Below, in pieces: positions 45,024-57,700 of a stretch of DNA of 64,000 bases (its first letter is position 1; each line of letters starts with the position of its first letter). Where the stretch lies: contig CM063507.1 of NCBI GenBank assembly GCA_032207245.1, positions 91,266,437 to 91,330,436 on the forward strand, read 5' to 3'. The position numbers were made by a program, and so were the translations under genes. The notes under the pieces are model-generated. The model was not told the DNA's origin. It was given only the letters and a program-made list of their open reading frames with translations, and did not search any database. The stretch comes from Pardosa pseudoannulata (lineage: Eukaryota; Arthropoda; Arachnida; Araneae; Lycosidae).

Positions 45024-48000
45024 TTAAATGAGGTTTAAAACACTAGTACGAAAGAGAAACTCAAACAGTTTGGGATGAGGAGTTTCACCCAGAAGTTCAC
45101 TCAAACTAGGATTAAAAGTTTTAAAATATATATTATAAAAATGTTTTAAAGCAGTGCATGAAGTTAAAATATGATGGACAGTGAGGTGAGTATGACAAAT
45201 AGAACATTGCGGAGTAGGCTCTGCACATAGAAAATGTTTATGAGTGACTCGGCTATGACCAATACGAAGACGTGTTAAAATGACGTCCATTTTTCGACAT
45301 TTGAGAGGTGACCAAAATGAGATGGATGACCTGATGGAGTGAAGTTTATTTTCAGTTTCTGTGTTCCACTCTGCATTCCAGCGGTCATATGTGATACGAG
45401 AGATAGCTTTTTTTATATCATTGTAAGGCAGAGGACCAGAATATGATGATGTTGCCTGTCTCGCCAAAGCATCAGCCTTTTCATTACCGGAAATACCGAC
45501 GTGACCTGGAACCCAACAGAAAAGTATATAAAACCCACGACGAGAAAGATTTTTGTGCAGCTGGATAACAAGAGAAACATAACTATGAGTATTCGAGTCA
45601 GTTTTGAGGCTTTCCAAGACACTGACTGAATCCGAGAAGACTATAAAGAACCTTTTATTACTGGATGAAATGTACTTTAAGGCTTCGTATATGGCAATGA
45701 CTTCGGCCGTAAATATGGAACACAAAGGATGAAGACTATAGCTCAAAGCATTAGAGTCAGTACAAATGGCAAAACCAGCATAATCCTGAGACTTAGAGCC
45801 GTCAGTATATATGCCCTCATAGTTCGGATATTGTGCTTTAAAGGAACTGAAAAGTTGTTTGTAAATGTACGGGTCAGTGCTTTCTTTTAAAAAACCTTTA
45901 AATGGTTGAAGATAATGAATGTTATGGTTCTCCCAGGGTGGCGCTTGAAATAAAAGAAGAGGTGAGATATCAATGTTGGCAAGCTGAGTATCTTTAAGGC
46001 TTCTCCTAATTCTCAAACCGAATGAAGGAATGGAGTGTGGTCGATTAAAATAAAGACGATCCAGATTATTATCCAAGAATATTTTTCTCAATGGATGTGA
46101 TTGATGAGAGATGATACGAAAGTAAGTTTTAACCGATATATTATAACGTATGTGATGAAGTGATGGTTCATGACATGTGATATATAGGCTTTGAATGGGT
46201 GAAGTTCTAAAAGCACCGGAGCAGATCCGAAGAGCGGAATGATGCACCGTGTCAAGCTTTTTAAAACAGATGCGCGAGCAGAGCCATAAACGCAACAAGC
46301 ATAATCCATTTTTGACCGGATGACAGCACGATATATTCGAAGCATGACATCACGGTCGGCGCCCCATGAAGTATTAGATAACACTTTTAAAAGATTTAGG
46401 CTCTTTTCACATTTTGTGCGGAGATATGAAATATGTTTAGCAAACGTAAGTTTTTTGTCAAAATAAATACCTAAAAATTTTACACAATCGTGAACGTCAA
46501 TTTTAAAAGATCCCAAGAAGAGCTCCGGGTCCAGATGGAGTCCACGCTTACGGCAAAAATGCACGCAAGTCGTCTTCTCCCCAGATATTTTAAAACCATT
46601 TATATTGCACCACTTAACAATTCGATTAATTGAGGTTTGTAATTGCCTTTCAATGAAACGAATATCTTTGCCCTGTGCAGAGATTTGCAGGTCGTCCACA
46701 TATAAGCATGCATTTACGGTTGATGGGATTTCATTTAATATGTCGTTAACCTTAATAGAGAAAAGTGTGACACTCAGAACAGAACCCTGAGGGACGCCCT
46801 CTTCTTGTATAAAGCTGTTGGAAAGAGTGGTGTTAATTCGAACTTTAAACTGCCGATAAAACAAGAAGTTCTTGATAAAATTTGGCAAGTTTCCACGAAA
46901 ACCTAAACGATGGAGATCGCGAAGAATTCCATGCCTCCAAGTTCGATCATAAGCCTTCTCTATATCAAAGAAAACGGATATTAAGTGGTTGCGTCTTAGA
47001 AAGGCATTACGAATTTGGGTTTCAAGATGTATGATGTTATCCACAGTTGTTCTGTTTTTCCTAAATCCGCTTTGAAACGGATGAATATGATGTTCCTTTT
47101 CTAATATAAATGTCAGACGCCTATTGACCATTTTCTCAAGGAGTTTGCAGAGGCAGCTTGTAAGAGCAATTGGGCGGTAGTTACACGGATTAGTGGGATC
47201 TTTTCCAGGTTTGCTAATGGGAATAACGATTGCTTGAGTCCAGGAAATTGGAAATTTATTTTCCAACCAGATTCTATTATATAGATGTAGAAGGGTAGTA
47301 AGAGATTTATGAGAGAGGTGTTTAAGCATTTTAAAGGACACGGCATCAGGACCTGGTGAAGTATCTCCACACTGACGTAAACAGAAAAGTAATTCCTGGA
47401 TGTTAAAAGGGCTATTGTAGGGCAAGTTTAATGAAGTTGTAAAGTTTACGGTTTGTTTTTCAGACATTGTTTTGTAGAACTGGAAATCTTTCGAATAAGA
47501 ATGTTTGCTGGAGGTTGAGGCAAAGGTTTCACCAATTGTGTTAGTTATATCTTTTATATCTGAAATGATTTGTCCATTATGAGAAAAACAGGAAATTGGA
47601 TTATTATGATAAATGCCCATTGCTCTTTTAGCTTTTATCCAGAGTTCTTTACTGGACGTTGAGTTCGTAATACCTGATACATATTTCACCCAAGACTCCC
47701 TTTGAGAATGGCGTCTAATTTTCCTGGCAAGAGCTTTAGCCTTATTAAAGATTGTCAGGTTTTCGGTAGTGGGGTATCTCCGAAAGATACTCCATGCCTT
47801 CTGCTGCTGTTTTTTTGCGTATAGACAATCTGAGTTCCACCACGGTTTTTTATTTTTCCTGACTGAACAGGAAGATTTCGGTATTGTGACATCCGCCGCT
47901 TTGATGATTGTGGAGGTTACCTGGTTGACCGCTTCATCTATAGTTCCAGTTAGAGTGTCGGGAGTGATAACTGCGAGATATTTGAAAGAAGACCAGTCTG

Positions 48001-48703
48001 CTCTTCTTTCGATGTACCGAATGTGTTGAGGTATATATTGCGAATTATGGTAGAGCGGAGATAGAAATATCGGAAAGTGGTCGCTATTGTGAAGGTCACT
48101 TGAAACGAAAAATGAGTATAAAGGATAGACAGATGGAGAACAGATTGCAAGGTCTATGGCGTGGAAACTTTTAGTAGGTTTATGAAAGTAGGTGTTATCC
48201 CCATTGTTTAGAATACACAGAGAAAGATCAGATATGAATGATTCGATTAGTTGACCTCTATTATTGACCTCGGGACCACCCCAAAGAGGACTGTGGGCGT
48301 TGAAGTCACCGAGCAGGATTATCGGAGGAGGAAGTTGGTTTATTAAATTTGTGAGCTGATGTAGATTGATTGGTTCATTGGGGGGTAAATATAGGCTGCA
48401 AACAGTAGTGAGGGATTTAAGACGGACACGTGCGGCAACTGCTTGAAGATTTGTATTTAGATTCAGAGACTGAAAAGGAATGCTGTTAGATATGATTAGT
48501 GCAACACCTCCAGAGGCTTTATTTCCAGATTCGTAATCCTTTCTTAAAATAGAATAGTTGCGGATTTTGGGGGCTTTATTTTGTGAATGTAAAAACGTTT
48601 CTTGCAGGGCAAAGCAGGCAGGATTATGGTCATGAATTATGATGTGCAGATCGTCGATTTTGTTAAGAAAACCGTGGCAATTCCATGAAAGCAGCAGGGC
48701 CAT
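45024..48703 (-). pseudogene. LINE ORF2 (copy I): endonuclease, RT, RNase H, one frameshift
   Basis: Begins MALLLSWNC. The first 815 or so codons are open: endonuclease with N8, E35, GDFNAH (132-137) and HNSDHF (205-210); linker KKPWWN (286-290); RT with NYRPIALTSC, FFDIEKAYD (Asp580), GVPQGSVLS (636-644) and YVDD (668-671). A one-base deletion near 46260 shifts the frame in the YGSARASVL region. The next frame carries RNase H (IYTDGSKSQ, TAEVIAIYEAL, VFSDSVSVLE, WVPGHVGISGNEKAD) and the C-terminal CSIC/HH/C motif to the stop at 45024. Length equals copy A (3680 nt), each one base short of 1226 codons plus stop. Confidence 0.92.
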
Positions 48704-48705
48704 GA

Positions 48706-49743
48706 TTATAAGGGTGTTGAAGCATTAGACAATGATGAAGTAGTCCCCTTAGAATGATCGGGAAATTCGGCGTCTGACTGGTCCATAGACTCATCCGAGA
48801 CTTCCGAGTCTGATGGATTTAGAGTTAGAATAGAGTCATCGACATACGGCTGGGGAGGAATATTTTTTTTGTTTTAAACGAGTTTGTTTCCTGTTAAAAG
48901 CAGATTCTTTGGGTATATGAGGTCTATTTTCAGTTCCTTTTTTATTTATAGTTTTTTGTTTCCGAAAAGTATCCTGAACAACAGTTTCTGAGACTTGTAT
49001 CGAGACAGGACGTTTATTCTTTTTTGGTTGTGAGGATATGGGAAGAGTGATAGCTTTAACAGGTAAATCAGTTTGGGTGGCTATGGATTTAGTAGATTTG
49101 GTGACGGCAGAGTAAGAGAGTCCAGGTTTGGGGGTTTTAGATTTCACTATTTTGCGGGCTTCGGGATACGAGATGTTTTGTTTTATTTTTATGGTTTGGA
49201 TTTCTTTTTCTATTAACCAGTTCGGGCATGATCTTGAGTATGACGGATGGTCGCCTTTGCAATTAATGCATTTACTTTGTGAAGTACATCCTTCGCTGCT
49301 GTGACCTGCTTCGGAGCAACGTGCACAAGTCAAAGATCCACGACAGGACGTCTGCGAATGTCCAAATCTTTGGCATTTAAAGCATCGCAAAGGGTTTGGG
49401 ATGTAGGGTCTTACGTGGCAGTTTAAGAATCCAGCTTTGATGGAAGTCGGGAGTTTTGGTTGTTCAAACGTCAGGATAATATGCTTAGTGTTAATTGTTC
49501 TATTGTCTCTTTTAATAGTTATACGGCGGACAGCAACGACATTTTGTGATTTCAGGTTTTCAAGTATTTCTGATTCAGAGATGTTCTGTAGGTCAGGTTC
49601 AGATATGACGCCTCGGGATTGATTCAAACTTTTATGGATGTTAACGGAAACGGTTCTATTGCCTATTGTTTTTAATTTACTGATATTGATGGCTTGAGTG
49701 TTATTAGTAACCTCCACAAGAAGATCACCGGATTGCAGTTTTT
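48706..49743 (-). pseudogene. LINE ORF1 (copy I), N-terminus in gap, one frameshift
   Basis: The readable part starts at KLQSGDLLVEV next to the gap and continues through SRGVIS and the three knuckles CFKCQRFGHSQTSC, CARCSEAGHSSEGC and CINCKGDHPSYSRSC. An extra A in an A-run near 48868 shifts the frame; the acidic tail then continues in the next frame (DSEVSDESMDQSD) to TAA at 48708-48706. ORF2 starts 2 nt later, as in copies A and F. The first about 60 codons and the 5' UTR are hidden. Confidence 0.87.
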
Positions 49744-49843
49744 NNNNNNNNNNNNNNNNNNNNNNNNNNNNNNNNNNNNNNNNNNNNNNNNNNNNNNNNN
49801 NNNNNNNNNNNNNNNNNNNNNNNNNNNNNNNNNNNNNNNNNNN
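49744..49843. other. Assembly gap (100 N)
   Basis: Exactly 100 N. It hides the 5' end of copy I and the start of the next, oppositely oriented fragment. Confidence 0.99.
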
Positions 49844-50030
49844 TGTTTCATTCTCGTTTTTAAGCATATTGTACTTTGTACTGTTTTCAAATTTTAACAT
49901 TTAAGTATTATTTGTGACCTTTTAAAATGTATTTTTTACTTTTGATGTGTGTTCCAAACTTTTACCTTTCTTCTGGCTCATCTTGTCCTTATTGGACCTT
50001 GTGCCATTAAACCCCATCCAACCAACCACA
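49844..50030 (+). mobile_element. 3' UTR relic of an I-like LINE
   Basis: A + strand fragment ending with TGGCTCA (49974-49980), TTGTCC/GGAC, TTGTGCCA (49999-50006) and a short CCAACCAACC tail. One pair of the outer stem is mismatched (T-T). Its body is lost in the gap. A related fragment lies at 58040-58215, on the other side of satellite array 3. Confidence 0.7.
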
Positions 50031-50362
50031 TCATAACCCCTGTCTCCGTAGTAAAGGCGATCGGATTTAAACTGTAGGTCCCGATCTCATTAGTCATCTT
50101 GTCGCAAAAGAGTAGACGGTAGCACTCCAAACCAAACCAAACCAAACCATAGGGGATGGCAGCGCGGTAGTCCAATTCGTTCCTTGATGGCCCTGCTGCT
50201 GGCTCATCGTCCGAGTCTGCTCCTTCATATGAACCTGGTGATGGAGACGAAGATGAAGATGGTGCTGGCGATTGAGATGCTGGTGTGGCGGCGGGGTGCT
50301 GTCGCTGCTCGAATTGTTCCTGGTGCTGTCGCTGCTCGAGACGACCCTGGTGCTGTCGCTGC
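50031..50362 (-). other. Unidentified coding-like fragment with 9-residue repeats, plus a (CAAAC)n tract
   Basis: On the minus strand 50360-50160 reads three 9-residue repeats starting QRQHQ, then a Ser/Pro-rich stretch and an acidic patch (GADSDDEPAAGPSR). The tract CAAAC x4 at 50127-50149 interrupts it and resembles a retrotransposon tail on the + strand, so 50031-50149 may be a small inserted fragment. I do not recognise the protein. The ORF merges with the satellite at 50363, so no true N-terminus can be named. Confidence 0.4.
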
Positions 50363-53300
50363 CCAGACTTTCCCTCTTTCGGGCGCCGAGTCTTTACAGC
50401 TTTCGGGCACCCAAGTCTTTGCAGCTTTCGGGCGCTCGAGTCTTTGCAGCTTTCGGGCGCCCAGACTTTCCGCTTTCGGCGCCCAGACTTTTCCGCTTTC
50501 GGGTGCCCGAGTCTTTCCAGCTTTCGGGCGCCCGAGTCTTTGCAGCTTTCGGGCGCCCGAGTCTTTGCAGCTTTCGGGCGCCCGAGTCTTTGCATCTATA
50601 GGCCGCCCCAGAATTTGCAGCTTTCGGGCGCCCGATTCTTTGCAGCTTCCGGGCGCCGACTTTTCAGCTTTCGGGTTCCACTTCCAGCTTTCGGGCGCCC
50701 GAGTCTTTGCAGCCTTCGGGCGCACCAGACTTTACCGCTTTCGGGCGCCCCAGACTTTCCCGCTATCGGGCGCTCGATTCTTTCCAGCTTTCCGGCGCCC
50801 GTTTCTTTCCAGCTTTCGGGCGCCCGAGTCTTTGCAGCTTTCGGGCGCCCGAGTCTTTCCAGCTTTCGGGCGCCCGAGTCTTTGCAGCTTTAGGGCGCCC
50901 GAGTCTTTCCAGCTTTCGGGCGCCCTAGACTTTTCCGCTTTCGGGCGCCAGACTTTCCCGCTTTCGGGCGCCCGAGATTTTTCAGCTTTCGTGCGCCCGA
51001 GTCTTTCCAGCTTTCGGGCGCAGTCTTTGCAGCTTTCGGGCGCCCCAGACTTTGCCGCTTTCGGGCGACCCAGTCTTTCCAGCTTTCGGGCGATCCAGAC
51101 TTTTACAGCTTTCGGGCGCCCGAGACTTTTCCAGCTTTCGGGCGCCCGAGACTTTTCCAGCTTTCGGGCGCCCGAGACTTTTCCAGCTTTCGGGCGCCCG
51201 AGACTTTCCAGCTTTCGGGCGCCCGAGACTTTTCCAGCTTTCGGGCGCCCGAGACTTTTCCAGCTTTCGGGCGCCCGAGTTTTCCAGCTTTCGGGCGCCC
51301 GAGTTTTCCAGCTTTCGGGCGCCCGAGACTTTTCCAGCTTTCGGGCGCCCGAGACTTTTCCAGCTTTCGGGCGCCGGAGACCTTTCCAGCTTTCGGGCGC
51401 CGAGTCCTTCAGCTTTCGGGCGCCGAGTCTTCCAGCTTTCGGGCGCCGAGTCTTCCAGCTTTCGGGCGCCCAGATTTCCAGCTTTCGGGCGCAATTTGCA
51501 GCTTTCGGGCGCCCCAGAATTTGCAGCTTTCGGGCGCCGAGTCTTTGCAGCTTTCGGGCGCCCGAGACTTTGCAGCTTCGGGCCCCAGACTTTCCGCTTT
51601 CGGGCGCCCAGACTTCCCGCTTTCGGGCGCCCGAGTCCCGCTTTCGAGAGAGTCTTTCCAGCTTTCGGGCGCCCGATTTTTTCCCGCTTTCGGGCGCCCG
51701 AGATTTTTCCAGCTTTCGGGCGCTTGAGTCTTTCCAGCTTTCGGGCGCCCGAGTCTTTCCAGCTTTTCGGGCGCCGACTTTCCAGCTTTCGGGCGCCCGA
51801 CTTTCCAGCTTTCGGGCGCCCGAGTCTTTCCAGCTTTCGGGCGCCCGACTTTCCAGCTTTCGGAGCCCGAGTCTTTCAGCTTTCGGGCGCCCGAGTTTGC
51901 AGCTTTCGGGCGCCCGAGACTTTTCCAGCTTTCGGGCCCCAGAATTTCAGCTTTCGGGCGCAGACTTTGCAGCTTTCGGGCGCCAAAATCTCAGCTTCGG
52001 GCCGAGTTTCCAGCTTTCGGGCGCCCGAGATTTTCCAGCTTTCGGGCGCAAGAGACTTTTCCAGCTTTCGGGCGCAAGAGACTTTTCCAGCTTTCGGGCG
52101 CCCCAGACTTTGCAGCTTTGGGGCGCCCGGGTCTTTGCAGCTTAAGGGTGCCCGGGTCTTTGCAGCTTTCGGGCGCCCGACACTTTTCCAGCTTTGGGGC
52201 GCCCGAGACTTTCCAGCTGTGGGGCGCCCGAGTGTTTCCAGCTTTCGTGCGCCCGAGTCTTTCCAACTTTCGGGCGCCCGAGACTTTCCTGCTTTCGGGC
52301 GCCAGATTTCCAGCTTTCGGGCGCCCGAGAATTTCCAGCTTTCGGGCGCCCGAGTTTCCAGCTTTCGGGCGCCGAGTCTTTGCAGCTTTCGGGCGCCCGA
52401 GTCTTGCAGCTTTCGGGCGCCCGAGATTGCAGCTTTCGGGCGCCCGATTTTGCAGCTTTCGGGCGCCCCAGAATTTGAAGCTTTCGGGCGCCCCAGACTT
52501 TGCAGCTTTCGGGCGCCCGAGTCTTTGCAGCTTTCGGGCGCCCCAGACTTTCCAGCTTTCGGGCGCCCGAGTCTTTCCAGCTTTCGGGCGCCCGAGACTT
52601 TCCAGCTTTAAGGCGCCCGTCTTTGCCGCTTTCGGGCGCCCGAGACTTTTCCAGCTTTCGGGCGCCCGAGACTTTTCCAGCTTTCGGGCGCCAGACTTTT
52701 CCAGCTTTCGGGCGCCCGAGTCTTTTCCAGCTTTCGGGCGCCCGAGACTTTTCCAGCTTTCGGGCGCCCGAGAGACTTTCCAGCTTTCGGGCGCCCGAGA
52801 CTTTTCCAGCTTTCGGGCGCCCGAGACTTTTCCAGCTTTCGGGCGCCCGAGACTTTTCCAGCTTTCGGGCGCCCCAGATTTTCCAGCTTTCGGGCGCCCG
52901 AGTCTTTTCCAGCTTTCGGGCGCCCGAGACTTTTCCAGCTTTCGGGCGCCCGAGTCTTTTCCAGCTTTCGGGCGCCCGAGACTTTTCCAGCTTTCGGGCG
53001 CCCGAGACTTTTCCAGCTTTCGGGCGCCCGAGTCTTCCAGCTTTCGGGCGCCTTAGACTTTGCAGCTTTCGGGCGCCCAGAATTTCCAGCTTTCGGGCGC
53101 CCGACTCTTGCAGCTTTCGGGCGCTCCAGACTTTCCCGCTTTCGGGTATCCGAGACTTTGCAGCTTTCGGGCGCCCGAGTCATTGCAGCTTTCGGGCGCG
53201 AATTTCAGCTTTCGGGCGCCCGAGTATTTCCAGCTTTCGTGCGCCCGAGACTTTCAGGCTTTCGGGCGCCCGAGTCTTTTCAGCTTTCGGGCGCACGAGA

Positions 53301-56300
53301 CTTTGCAGCTTTCGGGCGCCCCAGACTTTGCAGCTTTCGGGCGCCCCAGACTTTCCCGCTTTCGGGCGCCCCAGACTTTCCAGCTTTCGGGCGCCCGAGT
53401 CTTTCCAGCTTTCGGGCGCCCGAGTCTTTCCAGCTTTCGGGCGCCCGAGTCTTTTCCAGGTTTAGGGCGCCCGAGTCTTTTCAGCTTTAGAGCGCCAGAG
53501 TCTTTGCCGCTTTCGGGCGCCCCAGAGTTTGCCGCTTTCGGGCGCCCGACTTTCCAGCTTTCGGGCGCCCAGACTTTCCAGCTTTCCGGCGCCCCAGACT
53601 TTAGCTTTCGGGCGCCCGAGTCTTTCCAGCTTTCGGGCGCCCGAGTCTTTCCAGCTTTCGGGCGCCCGAGACTTTTCAGCTTTCGGGCGCCCCAGACTTT
53701 TCCAGATTTCGGGCGCCCCAGATTTTGCAGCTTTCGGGCGCCCCAGATTTTGCAGCTTTCGGGCGCCCCAGATTTTGCAGCTTTCGGGCGCCCCAGACTT
53801 TCCAGCTTTCGGGCGCCCGAGTCTTTCCAGCTTTCGGGCGCCCGAGTCTTTCCAGCTTTCGGGCGCCCGAGTCTTTCCAGCTTTCGGGCGCCCGAGTCTT
53901 TGCAGCTTTCGGGCGCCCCAGACTTTTCCGCTTTCGGGCGCCCGAGTCTTTCCAGCTTTCGGGCGCCCGAGACTTTTCAGCTTTCGGGCGCCCGATTCTT
54001 TCCAGCTTTCGGGCGCCCGAGTCTTTGCAGCTTTCGGGCGCCCGAGTCTTTGCAGCTTTCGGGCGCCCCAGACTTCACCGCTTTCGGGCGCCCCAGACTT
54101 TCCCGCTTTCGGGTGCCCGAGACTTTCCAGCTTTCGGGCGCCCGAGTCTTTCCAGCTTTCGGGCGCCCGAGTCTTTGCAGCTTTCGGGCGCCCCAGACTT
54201 TCCCGCTTTCGGGCGCCCGAGTCTTTCCAGCTTTCGGGCGCCCGAGTCTTTCCAGCTTTCGGGCGCCCGAGTCTTTCCAGCTTTCGGGCGCCCGAGTCTT
54301 TCCAGCTTTCGGGCGCCCGAGTCTTTCCAGCTTTCGGGCGCCCGAGTCTTTCCAGCTTTCGGGCGCCCGAGTCTTTCCAGCTTTCGGGCGCCCGAGTCTT
54401 TCCAGCTTTCGGGCGCCCGAGTCTTTCCAGCTTTCGGGCGCCCGAGTCTTTCCAGCTTTCGGGCGCCCGACTCTTTCCAGCTTTCGGGCGCCCGACTTTC
54501 CAGCTTTCGGGCGCCCCAGACTTCCAGCTTTCGGGCGCCCGCTTTCAGCTTTCGGGCGCCGAGTCTTTCCAGCTTTCGGGCGCCCGAGTCTTTTCCAGCT
54601 TTCGGGCGCCCGAGTCTTTGCAGCTTTCGGGCGCCCGAGTCTTTGCAGCTTTCGGGCGCCCGAGTCTTTGCAGCTTTCGGGCGCCCGAGAATTTTCAGCT
54701 TTCGGGCGCCCGAGTCTTTCCAGCTTTCGGGCGCCCGAGTCTTTCCAGCTTTCGGGCGCCCGAGACTTTCCAGCTTTCGGGCGCCCGAGTCTTTCCCAGC
54801 TTTCGGGCGCCCGAGTCTTTCCAGCTTTCGGGCGCGACTTTCCAGCTTTCGGGCGCCCCGATTCTTTCCAGCTTTCGGGCGCCCAGACTTTCAGCTTTCG
54901 GGCGCCCGAGTCTTTCCAGCTTTCGGGCGCCCGAGTCTTTCCAGCTTTCGGGCGCCCGAGACTTTCCAGCTTTCGGGCGCCGAGTCTTTCCAGCTTTCGG
55001 GCGCCCGAGTCGTTGCAGCTTTCGGGCGCCCCAGATTTTGCATCTTTCCGGCGCCCTAGATTTTGCAGCTTTCGGGCGCCCCAGAATTTGCAGCTTTTGG
55101 GCGCCCCAGACTTGCAGCTTTCGGGCGCCGAGTCTTTCCAGCTTTCGGGCGAGACTTTCCAGCTTTCGGGCGCCGATTCTTCAGCTTTCGGGCGCCCGTT
55201 TTTGCAGCTTTCGGGCGCCCGAGTCTTTCAGCTTTCGGGCGCCCGAGTCTTTGCAGCTTTCGGGGCCCCGAGTCTTTCAGCTTTCGGGCGCCCGAGTCTT
55301 TCCAGCTTTCGGGCGCCCGAGTCTTTACAGCTTTAGGGCGCCCGAGTTTTGAGCTTTCGGGCGCCCGACTTTGTTTCGGCGCCCCACTTTCGGGCGCCCC
55401 AGACTTTCAGCTTTCGGGCGCCCTAGAATTTACCAGCTTTCGGGCGCCCCAGACTTTCCAGCTTTCGGGCGCCCGAGACTTTCCCGCGTTCGGGCGCCCG
55501 AGACTTTCCAGCTTTCGGGCGCCCGAGACTTTCCAGCTTTCGAGCGACCGAGTCTTTTCCGCTATCGTGCGCCCGAGTCTTTCCAGCTTTCGGGCGCCCG
55601 AGAATTTTCCAGCTTTCGGGCGCCCGAGAATTTTCCAGCTTTCGGGCGCCCAGACTTTTGCAGCTTTCGGGCGCCAGACTTTGCAGCTTTCGGGCGCCCG
55701 AGACTTTTCCAGCTTTCGGGCGCCGAGCTTTCCAGCTTTCGGGCGCCGACTTTCCAGCTTTCGGGCGCCCGAGACTTTCAGCTTTCGGGCGCCCCAGATT
55801 TTGCAGCTTTCGGGCGCCCGAGTCTTTCCAGCTTTCGGGCGCCCCAGACTTGCAGCTTTCGGGCGCCCGAGTCTTTGCAGCTTTCGGGTGCCCCAGTCCA
55901 GCTTTCGGGCGCCCCAGACTTTCCAGCTTTCGGGCGCCCCAGACTTTCCAGCTTTCGGGCGCCCGAGTCTTTCCAGCTTTCGGGCGCCCGAGTCTTTCCA
56001 GCTTTCGGGCGCCCGACTTTCCAGCTTTCGGGCGAGTCTTTCCAGCTTTCGGGCGCCCGACTTTCCAGCTTTCGGGCGCCCGATTCTTTTCCAGCTTTCG
56101 GGCGCCAGACTTTCCAGCTTTCGGGCGCCCGAGTCTTGCAGCTTTCGGGCGCCCGAGTCTTTCAGCTTTCGGGCGCCCAGAATTCAGCTTTCGGGCGCCC
56201 GACTTTGCAGCTTTCGGGCGCCCGATTTTCAGCTTTCGGGCGCCCCAGATTTCCAGCTTTCGGGCGCCCGAGTCTTTCAGCTTTCGGGCGCCCGAGACTT

Positions 56301-57700
56301 TCAGCTTTCGGGCGCCCCAGACTTTCCAGCTTTCGGGCGCCCGAGTCTTTCCAGCTTTCGGGTGCCCGAGTCTTTTCCAGCTTTCGGGCGCCCGAGACTT
56401 TTCCAGCTTTCGGGCGCCAGACTTTCCGCTTTCGGGCGCCCGACTTTCCAGCTTTCGGGCGCCCAGACTTTCCAGCTTTCGGGCGCCCGACTTTCCAGCT
56501 TTCGGGCGCCCGAGACTTTCCAGCTTTCGGGCGCCCGAGTCTTTGCAGCTTTCGGGCGCCCGAGTCTTTGCAGCTTTCGGGCGCCCGAGTCTTTGCAGCT
56601 TTCGGGCGCCCAGAACTTTCCGCTTTCGGGCGCCCGACTTTCCAGCTTTCGGGCGCCCGAGTCTTTCAGCTTTCGGGCGCCCGAGACTTTGCAGCTTTCG
56701 GGCGCCCGAATTTGCAGCTTTCGAGCGCCCCAGATTTTCCAGCTTTCGGGCGCCCGAGACTTTTCCAGCTTTCGGGCGCCCGAGAATTTTCCAGCTTTCG
56801 GGCGCCCGAGAATTTTCCAGCTTTCGGGCGCCCGAGTCTTTCCAGCTTTCGGGCGCCCGAGTCTTTCCAGCTTTCGGGCGCCCGAGTCTTTGCAGCTTTC
56901 GGGCGCCCGAGACTTTGCAGATTTTGGGCGCCCCACTCTTTGCTTTTCCAGCTTTCGGGCGCCCGAGACATATTCAGCTTTCGGGCGCCCGAGTCTTTTC
57001 CAGCTTTCGGGCGCCCGACTTTCCAGCTTTCGGGCGACCCAGATTTTTCCAGCTTTCGGGCGCCCGAGTCTTTCCAGCTTTCGGGCGCCCGAGACTTTCC
57101 AGCTTTCGGGCGCCCGAGACTTTCCAGCTTTCGGGCGCCCGAGACTTTCCAGCTTTCGGGCGCCCGAGTCTTTGCAGCTTTCGGGCGCCCGAGTCTTTGC
57201 AGCTTTCGGGCGCCCGAGTCTTTGCAGCTTTCGGGCGCCCGAGTCTTTGCAGCTTTCGGGCGCCCGAGTCTTTGCAGCTTTCGGGCGCCCCAGACTTTGC
57301 AGCTTTCGGGCGCCCCAGACTTTGCAGCTTTCGGGCGCCCCAGACTTCTCAGCTTTCGGGCTCATTAGACTTTGCAGCTTTCGGGCGCCCCAGACTTTGC
57401 AGCTTTCGGGCGCCCGAGACTTTGCAGCTTTCGGGCGCCCGAGACTTTGCAGCTTTCGGGCGCCCGAGAATTTCCAGCTTTCGGGCGCCCGAGTCTTTCC
57501 AGCTTTCGGGCGCCCGAGTCTTTCCAGCTTTCGGGCGCCCGAGATTTGCAGCTTTCGGGCGACTCAGAATTTGCAGCTTTCGGGCGCCCGAGACTTTTCC
57601 AGCTTTCGGGCGCCCGAGACTTTCCAGCTTTCGGGCCCCGGACTTTGCAGCTTTCGGGCGCCCCGGATTTTGCAGCTTTCGGGCGCCCCAGAATTTGCAG
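50363..57700 (-). repeat. Satellite array 3, inverted relative to arrays 1 and 2
   Basis: 7.3 kb of the same unit, read here on the + strand as CTTTCGGGCGCCCGAG then TCTTTCCAG. Regular runs (54220-54480, ten or more almost identical units) sit beside irregular stretches (51390-52040, 54480-54560, 55090-56300) with many units shortened by 1-8 nt. Stop-free units give ORFs up to 880 codons in all + strand frames and long ones on the minus strand. Frame phase changes with each indel, so no frame is conserved across the array. Confidence 0.95.

Larger units (their letters stand above)
44834..49743 (-). mobile_element. Near-complete I-like LINE (copy I), 5' end in a gap
   Basis: A minus-strand copy inserted into copy H. 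It has an AACC tail at about 44834-44844, a stem-loop (44854-44889), a 3' UTR, full-length ORF2 with one frameshift, and ORF1 up to the assembly gap at 49744. It is related to copies A, E and F but clearly diverged, so it represents another lineage of that subfamily. Of all ORF2 copies this is the least damaged. Confidence 0.9.
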
